In this document: positions 1-6,313 of the stretch, piece after piece
Position numbering within the stretch: the stretch's first letter is position 1
Layout of the letters: the number at the start of each line of letters is the position of its first letter
From: JBBTQZ01 sp038065435
GTDB lineage: Bacteria; Patescibacteriota; Minisyncoccia; Phycocordibacterales; WO2-35-19
Length of the DNA: 12,631 nucleotides
Reading direction: 5' to 3'
NCBI GenBank assembly: GCA_038065435.1
Contig: JBBTQZ010000044.1
Location: 1-12,631 of the forward strand
Made by a program: the position numbers and the translations under genes
The notes under the pieces: model-generated
What the model was told of the DNA's origin: nothing
Databases searched by the model: none
Seen by the model: only the letters and a program-made list of their open reading frames with translations

Positions 1-57
1 CATGCCTTATCCACGCCGCCAGCGTTCATCCTGAGCTAGGATCAAACTCTAAAAATA
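1..57 (-). rRNA. rrs: 16S ribosomal RNA, 5' end only (gene continues beyond the window edge)
   Basis: Read on the minus strand, positions 50-31 are AGAGTTTGATCCTAGCTCAG, the universal start of bacterial 16S rRNA, followed by GATGAACGCTGGCGGCG and TGGATAAGGCATG. The mature 5' end is placed about 7 nt upstream of AGAGTTTG by analogy with E. coli, so 57 is approximate. Only about 57 of roughly 1500 nt are present. The GGCGGCGTGGATAAGGCATG form is typical of Parcubacteria/Patescibacteria and is the main taxonomic clue here. One base (TAG instead of TGG) differs from the common 27F primer site. Confidence 0.95.
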
Positions 58-282
58 ATTCATCGCGTAAAGTGAACGAAGTTCACCACGCGACCCCGTG
101 AGCGCGAAGCGCTTTTACGGGGCAACGAAACAAAACAAAATTTTGTTCAACATTTGATCCAAGTCAGTTTTACGAAATCACTATATAAACTTGAAATTGC
201 ACATCTATCCCGCTAAGCGGGATTTACATTCTCTTTCTCCATACCATTTGCTAGGCATGGAGATATTTCATTTTCAACGAGC
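58..282 (-). other. Structured 16S rRNA leader with four hairpins
   Basis: Between the predicted rRNA transcription start (about 282) and the 16S 5' end, the minus-strand RNA can form a series of stems. H1 (263-236) is a 10-bp stem TCTCCATGCC/GGTATGGAGA with one G-U pair; the same arms on the plus strand would contain an A-C mismatch, so the structure fits the minus-strand RNA better. H2 (223-207) is ATCCCGC-TTA-GCGGGAT. H3 (122-94) is CCCCGT/ACGGGG enclosing AGCGC-TTC-GCGCT. H4 (92-64) is CGCGT/ACGCG enclosing GTGAAC-TTC-GTTCAC. A 14-bp AT palindrome (134-147) lies between H2 and H3. No open reading frame was found. A role in pre-rRNA folding or processing is inference. No convincing boxA was found. 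Confidence 0.6.
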
Positions 283-288
283 CTGTCT

Positions 289-316
289 ATTATATACGAG
301 AGAAATATATCGTCAA
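289..316 (-). promoter_or_regulatory. Strong sigma70-type promoter for the rRNA operon
   Basis: On the minus strand TTGACG (316-311) is followed by a 16-nt spacer and a perfect TATAAT (294-289). This matches the housekeeping consensus at 11 of 12 bases. Predicted start is near 282, giving a leader of about 225 nt before 16S. The -35 box sits 3 bp from the ATG at 319 of the opposite-strand rnr frame, and the AT-rich bases upstream of it (an UP-element position) lie inside the first rnr codons. Confidence 0.8.
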
Positions 317-336
317 GTATGCTAATATGCTTTTCT

Positions 337-2322
337 ATGGACAAGGTACAATCCAAAAAGAAACCGTTTTTCAAAAATCAAAAATCTAAACAAAATAGCC
401 ATAAAACAGTAGCTGGGATTATAAGAATATCTAGTAAACCGATGGGGTTTTTGGTGTTGAACGATGAGGAAGAAGTCGTTATCTTTGAGGAAAACCTAAA
501 TTGTAGTCTGGATAAAGATGAAGTAGAGGTAGAAGTGATCGGTAAAGACCGAGACAGAAAAAAAGGTAAGGTTATTAAAATAATAAAAAGATATAAAACA
601 AGATTTGTCGGTACTTTAGAAAAATATGGTAACGGACTCATGTTTGCACCAGATGATTGGCGTTTTTATAAAAATGTAGATCTAAGCGTTCTCCCAAAAG
701 AAGCGCGTGCAGGACTGAAAGCTTTGGTTGAAATAAAGGAGTGGGCTAACCAGAACCTCAATCCCAAAGGCGAGATAATCAAAATAATCGGTGAGAAAGG
801 GGTACACGAGACAGAAATGCAATCCATACTTTTGGATAAAGGTATTGTTTATGATTTTCCAATTGAAGTTGAAAAAGAAGCTATGCAAGAAGCCGAAAAA
901 TATTCTTCAGAATATTTTTCGGCTAGGCGAGATTTCCGTGGCATTACCACTTTCACTATAGATCCAGTGGATGCCAAAGATTTTGATGATGCCCTTTCTT
1001 ATGAAGATTTGAGGGGTGATGTGTTAAGGGTAGGAGTACACATTGCAGACGTATCGCATTTTGTAAGATTGGGTACCGCGCTTGATCGAGAAGCACGCAA
1101 AAGAGCGTTTTCAACTTATTTGGTAGACAGGACCATACCCATGCTTCCGGAGGTGCTCTCAAACGATCTCTGTAGTCTAAAGCCAAATGTAGACAGGCTG
1201 GCTTTCGGCGCTGTATTTGATATTGATAAAAGTACAGGTAAAATTTTAGATAAATGGTTTGGTAAGACGATTATCAATTCAAACAAAAGGTTTAGTTACG
1301 AAGAAGCGCAAGAAACGTTAGAATTAAGGGATAAGAATTATGAATTATGGAAAGGAAATTACGGAAAAGAATTAGAAGAGCTTAACAGATTAGCGAATAT
1401 TTATCGTGAGGAGAACAAGAAAAATGGGGCCATAGAATTTGAAACAGAAGAAGTAAAATTTGAATTGGATAGTCAGGGTAAGCCGATAAAAATATATAAA
1501 AAAGCAAGATTAGATACTATGAAAATGATAGAAGAGTGGATGTTACTTGCGAATAGGGAGGTTGCTTATTTCATAAGTCAGAGATTAAAAAAGCGTGGTA
1601 GTGGCGCCTCTTTGTTTCGTATTCACGATTTGCCCAAAATGGAGAAACTGGAAGATTTGGCGATATTTGTAAGAGCCCTTGGCCATGAGCTCAATATAAA
1701 GAATGGTAGTATCAGTGCGAAAGACATGAATGTCATGCTTAGTAGTATAGAAGGTCATGCATCAGAATCTCTCATAAAAACAGCTGCCGTAAGAAGTATG
1801 GCCAAAGCCGTCTATTCTACTAAGAATATCGGTCATTTCGGGCTAGCTTTTGAATATTACACTCACTTTACCTCGCCTATTCGTCGTTATGCTGATCTCA
1901 TCATTCATCGTATTTTAGAGAATCATTTGAACAATGGCCCCACTTCAAAGGATGAGTTTGAAAGCTTTTCAAAGATAGCTCTAGAGGTCAGTGAAAAAGA
2001 GATAGTAATAGCTGAAGCAGAAAGAGAAAGTATAAAATACAAACAAGTGGAATATATGCAAAGCAAGATAGGTCAAGAATTTGAATGTACTATTTCAGGA
2101 GTGACAGAGTGGGGCATGTATGTCGAAGACCCCGAGACGAAGTCAGAGGGGCTGATTCGCTTGAAGGACATGACTGATGATTATTTTGCATTAGATGAAA
2201 AAAATTATTGCGTCATAGGTCAAAAAACTAAAAAGAAGTATTCACTCGGAGACAAAGTCAAAACCAAATTAGTAACCGCCGACCTAGATCGCAAAACTTT
2301 GGATTTTAAATTAGTGGTTTGA
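337..2322 (+). CDS. rnr: Ribonuclease R (RNB-family 3'-5' exoribonuclease)
   Basis: Processive hydrolytic 3'-5' exoribonuclease that degrades structured RNA, including defective rRNA. From the upstream ATG at 319 the frame has 667 residues: a Lys-rich tail (to about 28), OB/cold-shock domains (about 30-160), the RNB catalytic domain (about 200-540) with the acidic cluster TIDPVDAKDFDDA (D215, D218, D221, D223, D224) and the HFTSPIRRYADL motif, then a C-terminal S1 domain (about 590-667, with GVTEWGMYVED). It is shorter than E. coli RNase R (about 813) mainly at the ends. I prefer the ATG at 337, because the first six residues of the longer form (MLICFS) look unlike the family and the 319 start abuts the -35 box of the divergent rRNA promoter. 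Neither start has a clear ribosome binding site; TAATAT ends 8 nt before 337. It stops with TGA inside the terminator stem. Confidence 0.93.
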   Translation: MDKVQSKKKPFFKNQKSKQNSHKTVAGIIRISSKPMGFLVLNDEEEVVIFEENLNCSLDKDEVEVEVIGKDRDRKKGKVIKIIKRYKTRFVGTLEKYGNGLMFAPDDWRFYKNVDLSVLPKEARAGLKALVEIKEWANQNLNPKGEIIKIIGEKGVHETEMQSILLDKGIVYDFPIEVEKEAMQEAEKYSSEYFSARRDFRGITTFTIDPVDAKDFDDALSYEDLRGDVLRVGVHIADVSHFVRLGTALDREARKRAFSTYLVDRTIPMLPEVLSNDLCSLKPNVDRLAFGAVFDIDKSTGKILDKWFGKTIINSNKRFSYEEAQETLELRDKNYELWKGNYGKELEELNRLANIYREENKKNGAIEFETEEVKFELDSQGKPIKIYKKARLDTMKMIEEWMLLANREVAYFISQRLKKRGSGASLFRIHDLPKMEKLEDLAIFVRALGHELNIKNGSISAKDMNVMLSSIEGHASESLIKTAAVRSMAKAVYSTKNIGHFGLAFEYYTHFTSPIRRYADLIIHRILENHLNNGPTSKDEFESFSKIALEVSEKEIVIAEAERESIKYKQVEYMQSKIGQEFECTISGVTEWGMYVEDPETKSEGLIRLKDMTDDYFALDEKNYCVIGQKTKKKYSLGDKVKTKLVTADLDRKTLDFKLVV

Positions 2323-2363
2323 ATACTTAACATCTAGCGCGACCGCGCTAGATGTTAAGTATT
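2322..2363. terminator. Bidirectional terminator: 20-bp perfect inverted repeat over two stop codons
   Basis: Arms 2322-2341 and 2344-2363 are perfectly complementary over 20 bp with a 2-base centre (AC). The core is CTAGCGCG/CGCGCTAG and the outer part is AT-rich. On the plus strand it is followed by ATTATTTT, a short U-rich tail, so it should terminate rnr best. The minus-strand exit lacks a T tract beyond the stem, so smc termination is less certain. The left arm includes the last base of the rnr TGA and the right arm includes two bases of the smc TAA. Confidence 0.85.
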
Positions 2364-4560
2364 ATTTTGCAACAACCACCGCTTCATCAAAGGCGATGGA
2401 GAGGAGGCGGGATATGCTGTCTCGACCCATGGTTACTCCATAAATCACCCCTGCCCTACTCATAGTCTCGCGATTATGAGTAATCAGGATGAGCTGAGAG
2501 ACGCGTGCGAGTGATTCGATCATATCGCCGTATCTTTTTGAATTGGCTTCGTCTAATGCTGCGTCTGTCTCGTCCAATATGATAAATGGAGGCGGATTGA
2601 CTTGAGAGATGGCAAAAAGTAAAGCGATTGAGGTAAGGGCCCTTTCTCCTCCAGAGAGCATCTCTAGTCCTTTTGTTCTCTTTCTTGGCAGAGAAACTTC
2701 TATGTCTAAACCTTCTTTTGTTTCTTCTTCATTTTGTTCCGATTCCTGTACTAAACTTTCTTCTAAATCAGAGAATCTTTTAATTTTCATCTTTTCAATT
2801 TTCAATTTTGCCGATCCTCCATCGAACATAGTTTCAAAGAATTTTTGGAATGAAATATTTATTTTTTCTATCCCCTCCTTAAATTCCACATTTAACTTTT
2901 CTTCTAGATCACTGATTAATATTTTCAGAGAGTCGGTGGACTTATGTAGGTCCTCTATCTCGTGTGCCAGAAAGGCATCTCTCTCACTTACTTCTTTGTA
3001 TTCTTTTATTATCTCCAATCCCCCAGCTCCACCAAGTTCTTCAAATCGTATTTTCATTTTTTCCAATTCTTTTTTCCTGTCTTCATTTATTTTTCTATCT
3101 TCGTCTAGTACACCGATCTCTAAGTTTTCAAATCCGACCATCTGTTCACCGAGCAAGGCTCCACCTTCTTTGATTTGGTTGTAGAGATTATCTTTTTCAG
3201 ATTCTAGCTTTCTTTCTCGTTCCCCTAGAGCCTGAAGTTTTATTTTTACTTCATTTTGCTCCATGTTTATACGAAAGATCGTCTTCTCGGCTTCTCGTCC
3301 CGATTCTTTTTCTTTTTCTATAGACCTTTTAATCTCCGTATAATCGTCCAAAGCCTTCCGTAGCTCGACCTCCTTTCTTTTTAGCGCTAGCTCTTTTTCT
3401 GTTTTCAGCACTCCGAGCTCTTTGTTTCTTCTTTTTATTTCTTCTACCAGCTCTATGTCCACATGGTCTTTAAACTTATCCAAAAAATCTTTTATTTTTT
3501 GGAATATAATCGCTATATCGGTAAGGATGAATATATCTTCTGCCAATCTTTCAACCTCTTTTACTTTGATCGTTCTATTTTCTTCGGATTTTGCAAGCTC
3601 CAATGTCTTGTTTAGAGACTTTTGATTTGAAGTCATCTCTCCTTCTATCTGGCCTAGCTCTCTTTCCAATAAATCTTTTTCTTTGCGTGTATTTTCTATT
3701 CTGTCCTCTATTTTAAGGAGATTTTCGCTTTTGTCATCTTTGCTACTAGAGTATTGCAATACTTCTTTGGTACCTAACATCAATTTTTCCAATTCAGATA
3801 AACGATTTTCTAATGGTTTTTTATCTTGATCGATCTTTTTTTCCTCATTTTCTATATAGTATTTCTCTCTTTTTAGATATTCTTTATAAAAGATAACAAG
3901 TTTTTGGCGCAACTCTTCAGCTCTTTCAAACTTTTCTACTTGTTTTTTTAAGAATTTTATATGAGGCGCTATCTCCCTACGCAAGCTTTCTACTTGTTTT
4001 ATATTCTCTTCTGTCTTTACTAATTTTTTTTGACTTTCTTCTCTTTTATACAGGTATATTTTTAGTCCCAAAGCATCTTCTACCATCTCCCGGCGTTCTT
4101 TTATTGAAGCTCTAAGTATTCTGTCTGCTTCACCTTGCGATATTATCTGATGCCCAGTATTCCCTATATGTGCCTGCGCTAGAAGCTCTACTACGTCTTT
4201 GAGCCTAACTTTTGTACCGTTTATAGAATATTCATTTTCCCCATCTCTACTGACCGCTCTTTCTATACTCACTTCATCAAAATCCAAAGAAAAAAGCTTT
4301 TGTTTGTTATCAAAAACAAGCTTTACTTGAGCTCTGTTGGATCTGGGTATTTCTTGAGAACCATTCCATATAAGATCCTCTCCTCGTTTACCGCGGAGCG
4401 ACTTTATACTTTGTTCTCCAAGAGCGAAGCGAAATGCCTCTGCTACGTTGCTTTTACCGCTACCATTTGGTCCAACTATGGCTGTAACTTTTGATTTGAA
4501 ATCAAGATTTACTTTTTTACCAAAAGATTTGAAACCGCTTATCTCTAAACTTTTTAGCAT
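2362..4560 (-). CDS. smc: Short SMC-family ATPase without a recognisable hinge
   Basis: SMC proteins are ABC-type ATPases that organise and segregate chromosomes. The N-terminal head (1-165) begins MLKSLEISGFKSFGKK, has Walker A GPNGSGKS (30-37) and the Q-loop region IISQGEADRIL. Charged coiled coil follows from about 165 to 335 and from about 375 to 560. The C-terminal head has LSGGER (635-640), Walker B FIILDETDAALD (D663, E664) and an H-loop ITHN (H695), so ATP binding and hydrolysis residues look intact. The protein is 732 residues against about 1150-1200 for standard bacterial SMC. No Gly-rich globular hinge is visible; the midpoint (341-375) is a hydrophobic helical segment. There is no cysteine, ruling out a Rad50-type zinc hook. 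An acidic linker (600-618) lies in the C-terminal head. It is last in the minus-strand block and has its own candidate promoter just upstream. Rad50/SbcC is less likely given the SMC-type head motifs. Confidence 0.9.
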   Translation of the reverse strand: MLKSLEISGFKSFGKKVNLDFKSKVTAIVGPNGSGKSNVAEAFRFALGEQSIKSLRGKRGEDLIWNGSQEIPRSNRAQVKLVFDNKQKLFSLDFDEVSIERAVSRDGENEYSINGTKVRLKDVVELLAQAHIGNTGHQIISQGEADRILRASIKERREMVEDALGLKIYLYKREESQKKLVKTEENIKQVESLRREIAPHIKFLKKQVEKFERAEELRQKLVIFYKEYLKREKYYIENEEKKIDQDKKPLENRLSELEKLMLGTKEVLQYSSSKDDKSENLLKIEDRIENTRKEKDLLERELGQIEGEMTSNQKSLNKTLELAKSEENRTIKVKEVERLAEDIFILTDIAIIFQKIKDFLDKFKDHVDIELVEEIKRRNKELGVLKTEKELALKRKEVELRKALDDYTEIKRSIEKEKESGREAEKTIFRINMEQNEVKIKLQALGERERKLESEKDNLYNQIKEGGALLGEQMVGFENLEIGVLDEDRKINEDRKKELEKMKIRFEELGGAGGLEIIKEYKEVSERDAFLAHEIEDLHKSTDSLKILISDLEEKLNVEFKEGIEKINISFQKFFETMFDGGSAKLKIEKMKIKRFSDLEESLVQESEQNEEETKEGLDIEVSLPRKRTKGLEMLSGGERALTSIALLFAISQVNPPPFIILDETDAALDEANSKRYGDMIESLARVSQLILITHNRETMSRAGVIYGVTMGRDSISRLLSIAFDEAVVVAK

Positions 4561-4566
4561 TTATAA

Positions 4567-4575
4567 ATTATAGCA
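4567..4575 (-). promoter_or_regulatory. Extended -10 promoter, predicted leaderless smc mRNA
   Basis: The minus strand reads TGC-TATAAT (4575-4567), then TTATAA, then the smc ATG (4560-4558). A start point 6-7 nt after the -10 would fall on or next to the ATG, giving a leaderless mRNA. The TGn extension fits an extended -10 promoter; no good -35 is visible. It lies in the 30-bp gap after rnc. No Shine-Dalgarno sequence precedes smc. Confidence 0.6.
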
Positions 4576-4590
4576 GATACTAAAGAATGT

Positions 4591-5286
4591 TTACCATCCT
4601 TTTTCTTTGAGAGCGTGGCGAGCCGCCGCTTGCTCTGCGTCTTGCTTGCTCTCTCCCTCGCCTTCGGAGACAAGGGTATTGCCGAGGTACACACCGACTG
4701 TAAATTTTTTGTCATGGTCTGGCCCTTCTTCTCTTGTTGTTTTGTAAGAAGGGGTGATACCTACTTTATCTTGAGCCTTTTCTTGGAATCTGCTTTTTGC
4801 ATCTACCCAAAGCTCTTCTTCTACTATTTTGTCCGTCAGTGGAGCGACGTATCGCATTATAAAATCCTTAGTTGCATCGTATCCTTGATCCAAGTATATA
4901 GCTCCGATTATAGCCTCCAAAACATTTGCCAGTATGTACTGCCTAGCTCTACCAGTATCTTTGGCTTCTCCGCGCGAAAGCAACAAAAACCCGTTGACTT
5001 CCAGTTCGCTGGCCACCTGAGAACATGTCTGAGCATTGACAAGTGCACTTCTTATGGAAGTTAGATCCCCTTCATTTTTATCGGGATATTTATCGTAAAG
5101 GTAATGAGTAATAACGAGTTCAAGTACGGCATCTCCCAAGAATTCCAACCTTTCATTATGGCCGTTTTTTATATTCCTGTTTTCGTTTAGGTAGGATCGG
5201 TGGGTTAGAGCTTGCTTCAGTAGATCTTTGTTTATAAAGTTTACACCTATTTTTTCTTCAAATTTTCCGAAATCTGTTTCTTTCAT
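4591..5286 (-). CDS. rnc: Ribonuclease III
   Basis: Double-strand-specific endoribonuclease that separates 16S and 23S precursors and cuts structured mRNAs. It is 231 residues, a normal bacterial length. The catalytic domain (about 5-155) has the signature HNERLEFLGDAVLE with E45, E48 and D52, and a second acidic site at E124 in LANVLEAIIGAIYLD. The position usually occupied by Asp there (E. coli D114) is Asn121. The C-terminal double-stranded-RNA-binding domain (about 160-230) ends GESKQDAEQAAARHALK, as expected. A weak AGAAG lies 4 nt before the ATG. It sits between nusB and smc; rnc-smc adjacency is common in bacteria. Confidence 0.95.
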   Translation of the reverse strand: MKETDFGKFEEKIGVNFINKDLLKQALTHRSYLNENRNIKNGHNERLEFLGDAVLELVITHYLYDKYPDKNEGDLTSIRSALVNAQTCSQVASELEVNGFLLLSRGEAKDTGRARQYILANVLEAIIGAIYLDQGYDATKDFIMRYVAPLTDKIVEEELWVDAKSRFQEKAQDKVGITPSYKTTREEGPDHDKKFTVGVYLGNTLVSEGEGESKQDAEQAAARHALKEKGW

Positions 5287-5296
5287 AAATCTTCTA

Positions 5297-5332
5297 TTGA
5301 AAAATCAATCTTTCCTTCTTTCAATTTTTCAA
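5297..5332 (-). repeat. AT-only inverted repeat between nusB and rnc
   Basis: Arms TTGAAAAAT (5297-5305) and ATTTTTCAA (5324-5332) are perfectly complementary over 9 bp with an 18-base loop, in the 49-bp gap after the nusB stop. The stem is almost all A-T and lacks a following T tract on the minus strand. It could be a weak pause or processing element, or chance in AT-rich DNA. Confidence 0.3.
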
Positions 5333-5335
5333 TTA

Positions 5336-6208
5336 TTACTTTATTAATAAGTTGATAGCCTTGGTAACAATAGGCAATATATCATCATAAAAATTAAGGT
5401 CAAGAATCTCTGAAAGTTTGAACCATCTTACCTCATCCAAGCCGCCAGATTTTTGAAGCTTTACGTCTTCATACTTTGTCTCGGCCAAGTAGTATTCTAC
5501 TCGTTTTTTTATTTTGCCTTTATCTGGATCGAAAGTACCGTACTCGGTGTGTCCCAAATGATCTGTCACTTTTAGATCTTTTATCCCAAGTTCTTCTTTT
5601 ATAGCTTTTTTCAGTTCGTCTTCTATTTTTTTATTTAAATCTATGTGGCCTTTAGAGAGTGTCCAATGGCCGAAGACATCGTGGACCAAACACAAGTAAA
5701 CATCATTGTCTTTTTTGGCAAAAATAACAGCACCAGAAAGAGCTTCTAGAGGCACTGTTTTAGGATCTTTGGCTTTATCGTCTTTGCCTGGCTCACCCAT
5801 TTCTTTATAGATCGCTCCTAAGACTCCGTTTATAAACTTGCCACTTGTTTCTCCACCATAGTTTTTGGCAAGCTCTATGGCTTCGTTGATAGCCACCTTG
5901 GGAGGTACCTGCTCTCTATCTGCAAAAAGGAGTTCACACAGCCCCAATCGCAATATATTACGATCCATTATACTTATTTTATCTATAGGCCACTCTGGAG
6001 CTGCTTTTGATATTATGTCGTCCAAATCCTTTTTCTTACTCACTACACCAGCCATAAGATTTTTCATAAAACGATCATCTTTTGCTCCGGGTGCGTATTC
6101 TTCTATGTTGCGAGCTAGTATTGTTTCTGAGTCTTCCTTTAGATCTCCAAAATCCCACTCGTAGAGTGTTTGTAGAACTATAGATCTTGCAAGGTGCCTG
6201 TTTGCCAT
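5336..6208 (-). CDS. nusB: NusB antitermination factor fused to a Nudix domain
   Basis: NusB binds boxA RNA with NusE (ribosomal protein S10) and supports rRNA antitermination and maturation. Residues 1-136 are a full-length NusB: RSIVLQTLYEWDF near the start, then WPIDKISIMDRNILRLGLCELLF, PPKVAINEAIELAKNYGG and KFINGVLGAIYKEM. A polar linker (137-157) joins a Nudix-fold domain (158-290) that resembles Ap4A-hydrolase-type Nudix proteins (SGAVIFAKK, GHWTLSKGHID, VEYYLAET, DEVRWFKLSEI). The 23-residue Nudix box (187-209) is degenerate: the usual first Glu is K193, the Arg is K201 and the catalytic Glu of the RE pair is A202, while E205, E206 and G208 remain. Nucleotide hydrolysis is therefore doubtful; substrate unknown. 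No ribosome binding site precedes the ATG, and the bases there read CCCCTCCTA. It is transcribed ahead of rnc and smc. Confidence 0.9.
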   Translation of the reverse strand: MANRHLARSIVLQTLYEWDFGDLKEDSETILARNIEEYAPGAKDDRFMKNLMAGVVSKKKDLDDIISKAAPEWPIDKISIMDRNILRLGLCELLFADREQVPPKVAINEAIELAKNYGGETSGKFINGVLGAIYKEMGEPGKDDKAKDPKTVPLEALSGAVIFAKKDNDVYLCLVHDVFGHWTLSKGHIDLNKKIEDELKKAIKEELGIKDLKVTDHLGHTEYGTFDPDKGKIKKRVEYYLAETKYEDVKLQKSGGLDEVRWFKLSEILDLNFYDDILPIVTKAINLLIK

Positions 6209-6231
6209 TTTGTAGGAGGGGAATGGGGTAA

Positions 6232-6267
6232 GTATTAAGTATTACGGGAGGCCACAACTCTTAATAC
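6232..6267 (-). promoter_or_regulatory. Hairpin in the nusB 5' leader
   Basis: GTATTAAG (6232-6239) and CTTAATAC (6260-6267) form an 8-bp perfect inverted repeat with a 20-base loop containing GGCCTCCCG on the minus strand. It lies between the predicted nusB start point (about 6281) and its ATG (6208). No T tract follows, so it does not look like an intrinsic terminator for rpmF. A regulatory role is speculative. Confidence 0.35.
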
Positions 6268-6287
6268 GTATTCCAAACCCTATCGAT

Positions 6288-6296
6288 ATTATATCA
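6288..6296 (-). promoter_or_regulatory. Extended -10 promoter for nusB-rnc
   Basis: The minus strand reads TGA-TATAAT (6296-6288) in the 105-bp gap between rpmF and nusB. It has a perfect -10 with the TG extension and no clear -35. The predicted start is near 6281, giving a leader of about 73 nt before nusB, unlike the leaderless arrangement of neighbouring genes. Confidence 0.55.
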
Positions 6297-6313
6297 AAAA
6301 TGTAAAGTACAAG

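Noticed and set aside
94..122. The GC-rich hairpin H3 as an intrinsic terminator
   Set aside because: No T tract follows it on either strand, and it lies between the rRNA promoter and 16S, where termination would silence the operon.
2320..2322. UGA recoding to glycine as in Gracilibacteria/Absconditabacteria
   Set aside because: The rnr TGA comes directly at the end of the S1 domain and inside the terminator, so it is a true stop. No in-frame TGA interrupts any gene.
2609..3184. A 191-codon open frame on the plus strand, opposite smc
   Set aside because: It is the complement of the Glu/Lys-rich coiled coil, giving Ser/Phe/Ile-rich low-complexity protein. No family motif is visible, and smc on the other strand is unambiguous.
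2362..4560. SMC-like protein being Rad50/SbcC
   Set aside because: The N-terminus MLKSLEISGFKSF, the IISQGEADRIL motif and LDETDAALDEAN are SMC-type, and there is no CxxC zinc hook.
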